39,698 bases of DNA from Candidatus Caldatribacterium sp. (GCA_028275365.1 JAPWUU010000010.1:1-39698), one strand, 5' to 3'; counted from the stretch's first letter, positions 22,278 through 30,936 are shown. Notes: generated from the sequence alone by a model not told the origin. Numbers and translations: made by a program.

Positions 22278-23593
22278 CCGACAACCTCCCCGAAGAGTTC
22301 TTCAAGCCGCCTGAGGGTCTCCTCAAAGGGCGCAGGTTCATCAATCCCCTGGCGGAGGAACTCCCGAACCCGGTCGATCACAGAGAGCGCATAGTCAATC
22401 CGGGGATTGGACCCCCGCTCGTAGGCCCCAATATTGACGAGATCTTCCGCATCCTGGTACACCGAGAGCACCTCCCGAAGCTTCTGGGCCATAGCCTGGT
22501 GTTTTGGGGTGGTGATATCGGGCATGAGACGGCTCACGCTCTGGAGGACGTCAATGGCCGGATAGTGGCCTGAAAACGAGAGTTTCCGGGACAAGACGAT
22601 GTGGCCATCGAGGATGGACCGCACAGTGTCGGCGATAGGGTCATTCATGTCGTCCCCCTCAACGAGCACCGTGTACAGCGCCGTGATGGTGCCACGAGCG
22701 AAGTTCCCCGTCCGTTCCATAAGACGGGGGAGCATGGTGAAGACCGACGGGGTGTACCCTCGGGTTGTGGGTGGTTCCCCCACCGCAAGACCCAGTTCCC
22801 GCTGGGCCATAGCCAGGCGCGTCACGGAGTCCATCATGAAGAGGACGTCTTTGCCCTGGTCCCGGAAGTACTCGGCAATCGCGGTGGCGCAGAACGCCGC
22901 CTTAATCCGCAGGAGGGGGGCCTGGTCGGAGGTCGCCACCACGATGCAGCTTTTCTTCAGTCCCTCTTCCTTGAGATCCCGTTCGATGAACTCCTTGACT
23001 TCTCGCCCTCGTTCCCCCACAAGGGCAATGACGTTCACCTCGCTTTGGGCCCGGCGGGCAATCATCCCAAGAAGCGTGCTTTTGCCCACACCGCTTCCCG
23101 CAAAAATCCCAATTCGCTGTCCCTTCCCACAGGTGAGGACGGCGTCAATCGCCCGGATCCCGAGGGGGAGAACCTCCCGGATCCGTCGCCGGGAGAGAGG
23201 ATTCGGGGGATCGCACTCCAAGGGGTATTCGTCCTCCACCTCAAGGGGCCCCTTCCCATCGATGGGCTCCCCCAGGGCATTAAGGACTCTCCCCAAAAGC
23301 CCTGCACCCACCTTGACCCGTCCTTTCTTTCCCAGAGCCACCACTTCACTCCCGAGTTCTATGCCGTTACGTTCTCCCAGGGGCATGAGGAGTGTTCGCT
23401 CTCCCCGGAAGCCCACGACCTCTGCGAGGACCTCTCTCCCACCTTCCCGGGAGCGAATGGCACAGACCTCTCCGAGACTGCAGGACGGTCCCTGGGCTTC
23501 AATCACGATTCCCACCGACTGCACCACCCTGCCGTTCACCCGGAGTGTCTCGACGTCCCGGAGGTGCTCAAGGACCCTCACAAGGTCAAACAT
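22274..23593 (-). CDS. fliI: Flagellar export ATPase FliI
   Basis: 439 residues. It has a beta-barrel N-domain, a Walker A (G-S-G-V-G-K-S-T-L-L) near residue 165, Walker B (V-L-F-M-M-D-S-V-T-R) near 250, and the flagellar ATPase pattern G-E-P-P-T-T-R-G-Y-T-P-S-V-F. FliI energises substrate entry to the export gate and is regulated by FliH. The ATG at 23593 starts M-F-D-L-V-R; the frame is open further upstream, but that part lies inside fliH and is not conserved. It overlaps fliH by eight bases. Confidence 0.97.
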   Translation of the reverse strand: MFDLVRVLEHLRDVETLRVNGRVVQSVGIVIEAQGPSCSLGEVCAIRSREGGREVLAEVVGFRGERTLLMPLGERNGIELGSEVVALGKKGRVKVGAGLLGRVLNALGEPIDGKGPLEVEDEYPLECDPPNPLSRRRIREVLPLGIRAIDAVLTCGKGQRIGIFAGSGVGKSTLLGMIARRAQSEVNVIALVGERGREVKEFIERDLKEEGLKKSCIVVATSDQAPLLRIKAAFCATAIAEYFRDQGKDVLFMMDSVTRLAMAQRELGLAVGEPPTTRGYTPSVFTMLPRLMERTGNFARGTITALYTVLVEGDDMNDPIADTVRSILDGHIVLSRKLSFSGHYPAIDVLQSVSRLMPDITTPKHQAMAQKLREVLSVYQDAEDLVNIGAYERGSNPRIDYALSVIDRVREFLRQGIDEPAPFEETLRRLEELFGEVVG

Positions 23594-24305
23594 GTTCTCC
23601 CTCCTCGAGGACGCGCGCCACTTCCTCCCGAAGCACGGCAATCTGGGTCTCCAGCCGGGCATCAACGTTCCCAAACTGTGTTTCCACGATGCACCCACCC
23701 CGCCGTATCCTGGGGTCCTCCTTCACTTCCACGAATTCCAGCCCCTCGATCCTACGGAAGAGGTCGTCCTTGAGATCCCGTACAAGGAGATACTCCTCGG
23801 GGTTCACCCGGATCACCACCCGTTCTCTCTGGGACAGACGAAGGAGGGCTCGCACGATGGTCTCCTCCACAAAGGGTGCCCGTTCTGCCTCCCGACCAAT
23901 CACCTTCTCTGCCAGGGCAAAGACGAGGTTCAGGAGGGGTTCCCTCAGCGCTTGCCAGTTGAGCTCCCGCACTTTTCGGAGTTCCTTCACCCATCCCTCA
24001 AGAATACCCACCCGTTCCTCCCAGGCCCTGCGCAATGCCTCCCGAGCCTCGTTTTCCCCCTTCCGCCGTCCCTCTTCCTCCGCCCTTCGACGGATGGCTT
24101 CTTCTTCGCTTCTGGCCTGCTCAAGGATGCGCTGGGCCTCCCTCTGAGCCTCCCTGAGGACCATTTCCCTGAGCTCCGTAAGCTCCTCAAGGGAGGGGGG
24201 AGACTGTTCTTCCCCAACATGTCCGGACGGCTCGTCCTTCGGCCCCACGGGGAAAGAAGAACGGAGAAGCTCCACGTGCTTGTACACCTTAGACAATGAT
24301 TTCAT
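23586..24305 (-). CDS. fliH: Flagellar export ATPase regulator FliH
   Basis: 239 residues. The N-terminal half is a long Glu/Arg/Ala-rich coiled coil (about 45-115), and the C-terminal half is the FliH/V-ATPase E-like domain (about 125-225, with A-E-K-V-I-G-R-E, V-V-I-R-V-N-P-E-E-Y, and R-R-G-G-C-I-V-E-T-Q-F-G-N-V-D-A-R-L-E-T-Q). It anchors FliI to the C-ring and export gate. The ATG at 24305 has GGAGGGGAGG directly before it and lies 17 bases inside fliG; upstream codons are not conserved. Confidence 0.93.
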   Translation of the reverse strand: MKSLSKVYKHVELLRSSFPVGPKDEPSGHVGEEQSPPSLEELTELREMVLREAQREAQRILEQARSEEEAIRRRAEEEGRRKGENEAREALRRAWEERVGILEGWVKELRKVRELNWQALREPLLNLVFALAEKVIGREAERAPFVEETIVRALLRLSQRERVVIRVNPEEYLLVRDLKDDLFRRIEGLEFVEVKEDPRIRRGGCIVETQFGNVDARLETQIAVLREEVARVLEEGEHV

Positions 24306-25305
24306 CCTCCCCTCCACGGGCGATGACGATTTCTCCGGCCTCTTCAAGACGCCTGATGATGTTCACAATCTTCTGCTGTGCTTCGTTCACCAGGCGCGCA
24401 CGCACTGGGCCCATGTACTCCATGTCTTCTTTGAGCATCTGGGCCGCCCGTTGGGACATATTCCGGAAGATTTTCTCCTGGACTTCCTGGGAAGCCCCCT
24501 TGAGGGCCAGGGCCAGGTCTTTGGTGTCGACCTGCCGGAGCACAAGCTGCACAGCCCGGTCGTCAAGGAGCACGATGTCCTCAAAGACGAACATCTCGGA
24601 TTTGATTTCCTCGGCAAGGGTGGGGTCTCTCTCCTCAAGAGCTTCAAGGATGCTCTTTTCCGTCCCCCGGTCGCTTTTGTTGAGGATTTCGATGAGTTTC
24701 TTCTTCCCGCCCACCCGGGTAAAGTCCTGAACGAGGAAGGTGGAAATCTTTCGCTCAAGAACCGCCTCAATCTCCCGGACCACCTCGGGACTTGTACGGT
24801 CCATAAGGGCGATGCGCATGGCCACTTCCCCCCGCACGCTCTCAGGAAGGTTGGCGAGGATCGTCGCCGCCTGCTCGGGCTTGAGGTACGAGAGAATGAG
24901 GGCAATGGTCTGGGGGTGTTCTCCCTGGATGAAGTTGAGAAGCTGCAGAGGATCGGCCCGCCGCAATGACTCAAAGGGCGTGACCTCTAAGGTCGCCGAG
25001 AGACGGGAGATGATTTCCTGGGCCCGGTGTGGTCCCAGGGCTTTTTCCAGGAGTTGTCGGGCGTACTCAATCCCTCCCTGGGCGATGTAGTGCTGGGCAA
25101 TGGCCATGTGGTAGAACTCGTTGACGACTTCGTCCCGGACTTCCGGAGGAACCTTTTCAAGCGTAGCAATTTCAAGGGTCAGATCCTCAATCTCCTCGTC
25201 ACTTAAGTACTTGAGTACCTGGGCTGCAAGGTCCGGCCCAAGGCTCACAAGGAGAATCGCCGCCTTCTGCCTTCCTGTGAGATGCTTCCTTGGGACGATG
25301 GCCAT
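24289..25305 (-). CDS. fliG: Flagellar motor switch protein FliG
   Basis: 338 residues, normal for the family. Three armadillo-like domains are recognisable: N (L-T-G-R-Q-K-A-A-I-L-L-V-S-L-G), middle with the E-H-P-Q-T-I-A-L-I-L-S-Y-L-K motif that contacts FliM, and C with L-D-D-R-A-V-Q-L-V-L-R-Q-V-D-T-K-D-L-A-L-A-L-K-G, which holds the charged residues that meet MotA. FliG links the FliF ring with the switch and generates torque. Start at ATG 25305, with GAGGAGTGAGGG upstream. Confidence 0.97.
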   Translation of the reverse strand: MAIVPRKHLTGRQKAAILLVSLGPDLAAQVLKYLSDEEIEDLTLEIATLEKVPPEVRDEVVNEFYHMAIAQHYIAQGGIEYARQLLEKALGPHRAQEIISRLSATLEVTPFESLRRADPLQLLNFIQGEHPQTIALILSYLKPEQAATILANLPESVRGEVAMRIALMDRTSPEVVREIEAVLERKISTFLVQDFTRVGGKKKLIEILNKSDRGTEKSILEALEERDPTLAEEIKSEMFVFEDIVLLDDRAVQLVLRQVDTKDLALALKGASQEVQEKIFRNMSQRAAQMLKEDMEYMGPVRARLVNEAQQKIVNIIRRLEEAGEIVIARGGEDEIIV

Positions 25306-25309
25306 ACCC

Positions 25310-26902
25310 TCACTCCTCACTCAGCCAGTTCCGGATGAGCTTGGCAACATTCGCCGGGCTGGTCTGGACGAGTTTCTGGACTTCTTCCTCCATCTGCCGC
25401 TGGAGCTCAAGACGCATGCGTTCTTCAGGGGTGAGCTCTGGTGGACGAACCGAGGGGAGCTCTGTGACTTCCTCCTCGGGAGCCTCCTCGGCTTCATAGA
25501 ACTCTGTCACCACTTCCTGAGGAGGGGTGGTGGCGGCAACGAGAATCCGCCGGCCCAGGATGTAGAAAAGCAGTGCCAGGAACGCCACAACACCGTATTT
25601 CAAAAGGAGCTCAAGAAGGCCAGCAAATTTCTGCGCCGCCAGGGCCCGTCGCTCCTCCTCCCACATCGCCCGGTTGAAGGGGAGGGCTTCCACAATGAGG
25701 GTATCCCCCCGGGAGAAGTCAATCCCTGCCGCTGCCTGAACGACCGACCTCACCTTCTCCACGGCCTCAGGAGGGAGGGTACTGTCCACGAGCACGGCCA
25801 CTGAGAGCCGTTCGATCCTTCCCGGAGAAGAACTGAAGCGCTCCAGAATCCGGTTCACCTCATAGTTCACCGTCGATTCCCGACGGTTATAGGTGCTCTG
25901 GGTACCTCGTTCCCCCGGCTCTCCGTACACGGGGATATTGGAAGCCACTCCCGCAGCACCCCCAGGAGGTGTGGCAGTACCTTCATACCGTTCCTCGGTC
26001 TCCTTGGTACTCCGGACAATGCCCTCTCCTTCACGGACCGGCTCAAAGACCTCCTTCTCTCCTTCCCGGCGCTCGAAATTCAACTCAGCACTCACCCGAA
26101 CTACGGCCTGTTCTCGACCCAGAACGCTCTCGAGCATCGTCTGGATGCTCCGGGTGAGCACTTCCTCAACCTCGCGCTTCACTTCAAGCTGCGTGGCCGT
26201 GAGGTTAGCAAGGCCAAGAAGCGTCGTCCCTTCCTTCGTGCCAGTTGCCAGGATATTCCCCCGGTCATCAACAATGGCCACGCGCTGGGGATCAAGACCT
26301 TCGACGCTGTTCGCTACAAGATGGGCAATGGCCTCAATCTGTTCTTCCTTGAGGGTTGCCCCAGGACGGAGCTTCAGAACCACCGAAGCCGTGGGCTCTT
26401 TTCTGTCCTCGGCAAAGAGCCGCTCCTCTGGGAGGACGATGTGTACCCGGGCCGCCTCGACCTCGGCAAGTTGCATGATGGTCCGCTCGAGTTCCCCCTG
26501 CAGGGCCCGCTGGTAGTTCACCCGCTGGAGGAAGCTCGTGAGCCCAAAGGTGTTTTTATCGAAAACCTCAAACCCCGTTCCCCGGGTAGGAAAACCTTTC
26601 TGGGCGAGCTTCATTCTGGCTTCATGGAGCCGGTCCTGGGGAACTTCCACCACCGTTCCGCCGCTTGAGAGACGATGGGGAATCCCGAGTTCTGCAAGAG
26701 TATCAACCACCCGGCCGGTCTCCTGCGGATCAACGCTCCTCAAAAGCGGTGCGTAATCCGGTTTTCCCGAATAGAGGAAAAGCGTGATGAGGCCAGCGAA
26801 AAGGGCGGTGCTCACAAGGAGGAAGAGCACCCGCTGGGACTGGGTCATGCCTCCCCAGACATTCTTCACCTGTTCGGTGAAATCCGCAAGGGGACTCCGC
26901 AT
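25310..26902 (-). CDS. fliF: Flagellar MS-ring protein FliF
   Basis: 530 residues, normal length. Two membrane helices (about 24-44 and 428-448) flank a periplasmic part with YscJ-like ring-building domains (P-L-L-R-S-V-D-P-Q-E...L-A-E-L-G-I-P-H-R-L; G-F-P-T-R-G-T-G-F-E) and the family stretch with Y-N-R-R-E-S-T-V-N-Y-E-V-N-R. The C-terminal tail (V-Q-T-S-P-A-N-V-A-K-L-I-R-N-W-L) is the FliG-binding peptide. FliF forms the base on which the export gate and switch assemble. Start is ATG 26902, three bases after the fliE stop, with only a weak ribosome site (GGTG), so it is probably coupled. Confidence 0.96.
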   Translation of the reverse strand: MRSPLADFTEQVKNVWGGMTQSQRVLFLLVSTALFAGLITLFLYSGKPDYAPLLRSVDPQETGRVVDTLAELGIPHRLSSGGTVVEVPQDRLHEARMKLAQKGFPTRGTGFEVFDKNTFGLTSFLQRVNYQRALQGELERTIMQLAEVEAARVHIVLPEERLFAEDRKEPTASVVLKLRPGATLKEEQIEAIAHLVANSVEGLDPQRVAIVDDRGNILATGTKEGTTLLGLANLTATQLEVKREVEEVLTRSIQTMLESVLGREQAVVRVSAELNFERREGEKEVFEPVREGEGIVRSTKETEERYEGTATPPGGAAGVASNIPVYGEPGERGTQSTYNRRESTVNYEVNRILERFSSSPGRIERLSVAVLVDSTLPPEAVEKVRSVVQAAAGIDFSRGDTLIVEALPFNRAMWEEERRALAAQKFAGLLELLLKYGVVAFLALLFYILGRRILVAATTPPQEVVTEFYEAEEAPEEEVTELPSVRPPELTPEERMRLELQRQMEEEVQKLVQTSPANVAKLIRNWLSEE

Positions 26903-26905
26903 TGC

Positions 26906-27196
26906 TTACACCTGCATCCGCATGATTTCTTGGTACGCCTCGATGACCTTGTTCCGCACCTGAACCGCAAGACCCAGGGCGAGGTTGGCCCGCTCAAGGG
27001 CAATGATGGCCCGGTGGAGATTTTCTTCCTTCCCCAGGGCCACGTCGAGGATGGCCTGATCAGCCTCCTTTTGCAAGGCATTTACTCCCTCAAGAGCCTG
27101 CCAGAACTTCTCGGCAAAGCCTCCACCCTGAGGAGTTCCTTCCGCTTTCCTTTCCACAGAAGGCAGGGAGAGGGATGACACCCGCAGAACTTCCAT
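26906..27196 (-). CDS. fliE: Flagellar hook-basal body adaptor FliE
   Basis: 96 residues, all-helical after a short N-terminal tail. The C-terminal half has the FliE signature: D-V-A-L-G-K-E-E-N-L-H-R-A-I-I-A-L-E-R-A-N-L-A-L-G-L-A-V-Q-V-R-N-K-V-I-E-A-Y-Q-E-I-M-R-M-Q-V, ending as usual with Q-V. FliE joins the MS ring to the rod and is the first rod protein exported. ATG at 27196 with GGAGGTG upstream; 14 bases after flgC. Confidence 0.95.
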   Translation of the reverse strand: MEVLRVSSLSLPSVERKAEGTPQGGGFAEKFWQALEGVNALQKEADQAILDVALGKEENLHRAIIALERANLALGLAVQVRNKVIEAYQEIMRMQV

Positions 27197-27210
27197 CGCC
27201 GCACCTCCTC

Positions 27211-27603
27211 TTATCGCCCAATGTTCAGGGTACTCGTCAGCATGCTCTTTGTGGCGTTGAGCGCTGCAACGTTAGCCTCATAGGCCCTGGTCGCAGCAAG
27301 AAGGTCCACCATCTCGTTCACCACAAGGACATTGGGGTACGCCACGAAGCCGTCTTCATTGGCATCGGGGTGCCCGGGGTCGTAGAGAAGCCGGGGAGGG
27401 GTTTTGGTATCCTCCCGAATGGCTGCAACCTCCACCCCCCCATCCTCCCGGGGAGTGAATACGACCTCTTTTCTCCGGTACGGCCCCCCCTGAGGCGTGC
27501 GGGTAGTCTCGGCATTGGCAATGTTTGCAGCAATGACGCTCAGGCGGAGCCGCTCAGCTGTGAGGGCCGAAGCGCTGATGTCGAAAGAGCGGAAAATCTT
27601 CAT
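27211..27603 (-). CDS. flgC: Flagellar proximal rod protein FlgC
   Basis: 130 residues. N-terminal rod motif F-D-I-S-A-S-A-L-T-A-E-R-L-R-L-S-V-I-A-A-N-I-A-N-A-E-T-T-R-T, middle Y-R-R-K-E-V-V-F, then D-P-G-H-P-D-A-N-E-D-G-F-V-A-Y-P-N-V, and the C-terminal E-M-V-D-L-L-A-A-T-R-A-Y-E-A-N-V-A-A-L-N. This is a complete FlgC. It begins directly after the flgB stop (TAAATG) with GGGAGGT upstream. Confidence 0.97.
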   Translation of the reverse strand: MKIFRSFDISASALTAERLRLSVIAANIANAETTRTPQGGPYRRKEVVFTPREDGGVEVAAIREDTKTPPRLLYDPGHPDANEDGFVAYPNVLVVNEMVDLLAATRAYEANVAALNATKSMLTSTLNIGR

Positions 27604-28011
27604 TTACCGCACCTCCCGGATAACCGTTCGCAGAAGACCGAGTTTGTCGGACACCATGCGGGCAAGCGCCTGATAGTACAGGGCATTCTCCACCACGGTC
27701 ACCATCTCTTTCTCCACATCCACTCCGGAACGATCCTGGCGAACGACGTACGCTTCCTCAAGGACCCTCGTTTCTTGCGAATTTTCCACCTGGTCCTGGA
27801 AATGGGCCCTGTGGGTTACAGAAAGCGGCAGGGTTTCTCCTCTCTGGAGCACATCCTGGAAAACGCTCTGGAAGTCCACGTCTTTCCTTCTGTAGTGAGG
27901 CGTCTCAACGTTGGCGACGTTCTGTGCCAGAATCCTCTGGCGAACCATGGAATACTCAAGACCTCGTTCCAGAACCTGCATCACCGGGTCTTTCACCATG
28001 TCCCAGGACAT
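27604..28011 (-). CDS. flgB: Flagellar proximal rod protein FlgB, first gene of the giant operon
   Basis: 135 residues. Rod signature L-E-Y-S-M-V-R-Q-R-I-L-A-Q-N-V-A-N-V-E-T-P-H-Y-R-R-K-D-V-D-F, and a C-terminal helix with E-K-E-M-V-T-V-V-E-N-A-L-Y-Y-Q-A-L. The ATG at 28011 has a strong GGAGGTGAG. The open frame extends upstream through the intergenic region, but that part is not conserved. It heads about 36 co-directional genes and is divergent from purK. I could not find a convincing sigma-70, sigma-28 or sigma-54 promoter in the roughly 106 bases upstream. Confidence 0.96.
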   Translation of the reverse strand: MSWDMVKDPVMQVLERGLEYSMVRQRILAQNVANVETPHYRRKDVDFQSVFQDVLQRGETLPLSVTHRAHFQDQVENSQETRVLEEAYVVRQDRSGVDVEKEMVTVVENALYYQALARMVSDKLGLLRTVIREVR

Positions 28012-28074
28012 CCGCTCACCTCCACCATGAGAAGATGAAATATTTTGCCAAAACTCCCAAAAGCTCTCCCCCAT

Positions 28075-28092
28075 TTCCATGGTACAATGGAA
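28075..28092. promoter_or_regulatory. Extended -10 promoter of purK inside an inverted repeat (TTCCAT-N6-ATGGAA)
   Basis: On the plus strand TGGTACAAT (28080-28088) is an extended -10, with TACAAT at 28083-28088. It is enclosed in the perfect dyad TTCCAT-ggtaca-ATGGAA (28075-28092). A repressor bound here would block the promoter of purK-purE-chrA-chrA, and perhaps affect divergent flgB transcription. No clear -35 is present 17 bases upstream (AAAGCT). The purB promoter has a similar TGGTAGAAT but lacks the dyad. Confidence 0.45.
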
Positions 28093-28117
28093 GAAAAAAA
28101 CCAAAAACCCGGTGAGG

Positions 28118-29350
28118 ATGATGCAGGCACGGCGCTTCCCTTTTTTCAGGATTGGCATCATCGGTGGTGGGCAACTCGGGAAAATGATGGCGCAGGAAGC
28201 AAAAAAGATGGGGTTTTTTGTTACTGTTCTCGACCCCACCCCCGTTTCCCCCGCCGGACAGATTGCTGATCAGGAAATCACCGCAAACTTCTATGACGAG
28301 GAGGGTCTTCGCAAGCTTCTTGCCGCAAGTGATGTGGCGACATACGACATTGAGCATGTGAACACCGCCTTCCTCAAGGCCTGTCCGGAGAAAGATAAAA
28401 TCCGTCCCGCCCCTGAACTCCTTGAAATCATCCAGGACAAGTTCCGCCAGCGGGAAGTGCTCAAGCGGGGAGGTATTCCCGTTCCCCGCTTTGCCCCCCT
28501 TGAAGAGGATACCCCCGAGGCCTTCCGGTCCTTTGGATTCCCCCTGGTGCAGAAAGCCCGAAGGGGCGGGTACGATGGAAGGGGCGTGGCCGTCCTCCGG
28601 GGAGAGGAGGACCTTCCAAAGCGCCTGCAGGGTCCGTCATACCTTGAGGAGTACGTGCCCGTTGCCAGAGAACTTGCCGTTCTTGTAGCCCGGAGCACCA
28701 CAGGGGAAATCCGCACGTACCCCGTGGTGGAGATGATTTTCGAAGAACGGGCCCACATCTGTGACCTCGTTCTTGCTCCGGCCCGAATTCCTGAGGAGGT
28801 GGCCGAGCGGGCAAAGGAACTCGGGCGAAAGTGTGTGGAACTCCTCGGGGGAGTGGGTATCTTTGCCATTGAGATGTTCCTCACTGAAAACGGGGAACTC
28901 CTCGTGAACGAAATCGCCCCACGGCCGCACAATTCAGGCCACTTCACCATTGAGGCCTGTGCGACGTCTCAGTTTGAGGAGCACCTCCGGGCAATCCTTG
29001 GACTTCCCCTTGGCTCAACAAGGCTCCTCTCTCCTGCGGTCATGGTGAACCTCCTTGGGGAAGAGGGGGAAAGTGGCACACCCCTTGTGGAGGGCCTTGA
29101 CGAGGCTCTGGCCATTGAGGGGGTGTTCTTCCACTTCTACGGAAAGCGAGAAACCCGACCGTTCAGGAAAATGGGTCACGTGACTGTCCTTGGGGAAACC
29201 CTGGAAGAAGCTCTCGAAAAAGCCCTCAGGGTGAAAAACATTCTGAAAGTTAGGGGGGAGAGGAAGGACCATGAAGGCACCAAAGGTTGGCATCATCATG
29301 GGGAGCGACTCGGACCTTCCGGTTATGGAAGAGGCAGCCAAAATCCTTGA
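28118..29350 (+). CDS. purK: N5-carboxyaminoimidazole ribonucleotide synthase PurK
   Basis: PurK uses ATP and bicarbonate to turn AIR into N5-CAIR. The protein has about 410 residues. It begins [17 protein letters not shown], has D-I-E-H-V-N, the ATP-grasp loop [10 protein letters not shown], the E-E-Y-V-P segment, and [16 protein letters not shown]. Two ATGs at 28118 and 28121 follow GGTGAGG; a GTG at 28112 is also in frame. The normal PurK body ends near 29260. Here the frame runs 80 bases into purE and adds a tail of about 27 residues with H-H-H and Gly/Arg-rich sequence that looks like out-of-frame purE coding. Confidence 0.95.
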   Translation: MMQARRFPFFRIGIIGGGQLGKMMAQEAKKMGFFVTVLDPTPVSPAGQIADQEITANFYDEEGLRKLLAASDVATYDIEHVNTAFLKACPEKDKIRPAPELLEIIQDKFRQREVLKRGGIPVPRFAPLEEDTPEAFRSFGFPLVQKARRGGYDGRGVAVLRGEEDLPKRLQGPSYLEEYVPVARELAVLVARSTTGEIRTYPVVEMIFEERAHICDLVLAPARIPEEVAERAKELGRKCVELLGGVGIFAIEMFLTENGELLVNEIAPRPHNSGHFTIEACATSQFEEHLRAILGLPLGSTRLLSPAVMVNLLGEEGESGTPLVEGLDEALAIEGVFFHFYGKRETRPFRKMGHVTVLGETLEEALEKALRVKNILKVRGERKDHEGTKGWHHHGERLGPSGYGRGSQNP

Positions 29351-29777
29351 GGAATTTGGGGTAAGCTACGAGATCACCATCGTCTCTGCCCACCGGACTC
29401 CCGAACGCATGTTCCGGTATGCTCAGGAAGCGGAAAGCCGGGGCATTGAGGTCATCATCGCCGGAGCAGGAGGGGCGGCTCACCTCCCCGGCATGGTGGC
29501 ATCCATCACACCTCTTCCGGTCATCGGGGTCCCGGTGAAAAGCTCGGCGCTCCAGGGGCTTGATTCGCTCCTTTCCATCGTCCAGATGCCCCCCGGGGTT
29601 CCGGTGGCTACCGTAGCCATCAACGGGGCCCGGAACGCGGGAATTCTCGCTGCTGAAATCCTGGGCATCAAGTACCCCGAGGTCCGGGAGCGGGTGCGAG
29701 CATACAAGGAGTCCCTGCGCAAAATGGTGGAGGAAAAAGCAGAACACCTCACCACGACTTTCGACGGCGATGCCTGA
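29271..29777 (+). CDS. purE: N5-carboxyaminoimidazole ribonucleotide mutase PurE (class I)
   Basis: 168 residues. It moves the carboxyl group of N5-CAIR to give CAIR, the step after PurK. The substrate site reads G-S-D-S-D-L-P-V-M, the catalytic histidine is in S-A-H-R-T-P-E-R, and [14 protein letters not shown] and G-V-P-V follow. The presence of purK next to it fits the class I enzyme. Start at ATG 29271, with GGAGAGGAAGG upstream, inside the end of purK. Its stop overlaps the next gene by eight bases. Confidence 0.97.
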   Translation: MKAPKVGIIMGSDSDLPVMEEAAKILEEFGVSYEITIVSAHRTPERMFRYAQEAESRGIEVIIAGAGGAAHLPGMVASITPLPVIGVPVKSSALQGLDSLLSIVQMPPGVPVATVAINGARNAGILAAEILGIKYPEVRERVRAYKESLRKMVEEKAEHLTTTFDGDA

Positions 29778-30306
29778 ACGGCACCGGCACACCTTCCTGC
29801 TCTTTCTGACGTTCCTGAAAATCGGCGCCTTCACCTGGGGGGGAGGATACGCCATGATTCCCCTCATTCGGCGGGAACTTGTGGAAAAGCAGAAGGTTCT
29901 GAGCGAAGACGCTTTCCTTGAAGCCCTCTCCATCGCCCAGAGCCTCCCCGGAGCTTTAGCCGTGAACACCGCGTCTTTGGTGGGACTCATGATTGGCGGG
30001 GTTACCTTGCAGCTTGCGTTCGTTCTAGCCACCGCCCTGCCGTCTTTCTTCTCCATCGTTGTCCTGGCCTTTTTCTTCCTCCGTTTCCGGGAACTCCCCC
30101 TCATCCAGGCGTTCTTCCGGGGGGCACTGGCCGTTGTTGTCTCGGTCATCGTCCTTGCCGTGTGGCAGATTGGCAGAAAGGCAGCCGAGGATTCCGTGGA
30201 TCTCGTCCTCACCGTGGTGCTTTTGGGGTTTTTGCTTGTCACTGGCATCCATCCGCTTTTCGTCGTCCTCCTTGGGGGAGGGCTGGGGCTTTTCTTGCGG
30301 CGATGA
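29770..30306 (+). CDS. chrA: ChrA-type transporter, half-size subunit 1
   Basis: 178 residues, the size of one ChrA (CHR) domain. The N-terminal signature [24 protein letters not shown] and then [16 protein letters not shown] are family motifs, with about five or six membrane helices. Short ChrA proteins usually occur as adjacent pairs, as here, and act together. The known substrate of the full-length family is chromate, but many members are uncharacterised. It starts inside purE and ends on the next gene's ATG (ATGA), so all four genes form one transcript. Confidence 0.9.
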   Translation: MPERHRHTFLLFLTFLKIGAFTWGGGYAMIPLIRRELVEKQKVLSEDAFLEALSIAQSLPGALAVNTASLVGLMIGGVTLQLAFVLATALPSFFSIVVLAFFFLRFRELPLIQAFFRGALAVVVSVIVLAVWQIGRKAAEDSVDLVLTVVLLGFLLVTGIHPLFVVLLGGGLGLFLRR

Positions 30307-30830
30307 CATACCTTCTCCTTTTCCTCGCCTTCCTGCGGGTGGGTTTCTTCTCTTTCGGCGGGGGACTTGCCGCCCTACCCCTCATCGAGCGGGAAATCGT
30401 CGACACGTACCGCTGGCTCTCAAAACCCGAGTTCCTCGAGCTCCTTGCCCTCTCCCAGCTCACCCCAGGACCCATCGCCATCAATGCCGCCACGTTCACC
30501 GGGTTCAAAGTTGGGGGGATGCTCGGGGCTTTCGTCGCCACCGGAGCCTTCTGCCTCCCATCGGTACTCCTCACCCTCCTTGTGGTGACCTTCCTCTCCC
30601 GCTTTCGGGAAAACCCGTACGTTGCAGGGTTCCTTCGGGGTCTGCGCCCGGCACTCCTTGCCCTCCTTCTCCGGGTAGCGCTCTCGGTCATCCAGGATGG
30701 CATCCACGACTGGTTCGGGTTGCTCTTGAGCATCACCGGAGGAGCACTGCTCTTTTTTGGGAAAATCGAGGAGATCCCGTTGCTCCTTCTTGGGGGCATT
30801 CTTGGACTCCTGTGGTACGGGTGGCGGTAA
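30303..30830 (+). CDS. chrA: ChrA-type transporter, half-size subunit 2
   Basis: 175 residues, with the same fold as the preceding gene: [24 protein letters not shown], then [19 protein letters not shown], the more typical ChrA Q-x-x-P-G-P-x-x-x-N form. About five membrane helices. The ATG at 30303 overlaps the previous stop (ATGA). The two halves probably pair in inverted topology. No terminator is apparent after the stop; a new promoter for the mcp gene begins 18 bases later. Confidence 0.9.
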   Translation: MTYLLLFLAFLRVGFFSFGGGLAALPLIEREIVDTYRWLSKPEFLELLALSQLTPGPIAINAATFTGFKVGGMLGAFVATGAFCLPSVLLTLLVVTFLSRFRENPYVAGFLRGLRPALLALLLRVALSVIQDGIHDWFGLLLSITGGALLFFGKIEEIPLLLLGGILGLLWYGWR

Positions 30831-30847
30831 AAATCCTCCCTCCCCCC

Positions 30848-30874
30848 TAAAGTTCCCGAAAGAGGTGTCGATAC
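30848..30874 (+). promoter_or_regulatory. Sigma-28 (FliA) promoter of the mcp gene
   Basis: TAAA (30848-30851), a 15-base spacer, and GTCGATAC (30867-30874). The flagellar sigma consensus is TAAA-N15-GCCGATAA, so the -35 is perfect, the spacer exact and six of eight -10 bases match. It lies 62 bases before the mcp start. FliA itself is encoded at 2903-3676. Confidence 0.7.
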
Positions 30875-30936
30875 CCCTCAGAGAAAGCAGGACCAAGGCA
30901 TGCACCACACAAAAATTCCTGAAAAGGGGTGGTCTT

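Noticed and set aside
22599-24299. A 566-codon plus-strand frame opposite fliI and fliH
   Set aside because: It is Arg/Ser/Pro-rich with no recognisable domain, lies fully antisense to two certain genes, and has no ribosome site.
28012-28117. Search for a sigma-28 or sigma-54 promoter for flgB
   Set aside because: No TAAA-N15-CGATA and no GG-N10-GC element with the right spacing was found on the minus strand. Possible -10-like AT-rich bits (AAATAT, TACCAT) lack a matching -35.
29770-30830. Reading the two short chrA genes as one gene broken by a frameshift
   Set aside because: Each half is a complete CHR domain with its own start, and paired short ChrA genes with ATGA overlap are a known normal form.
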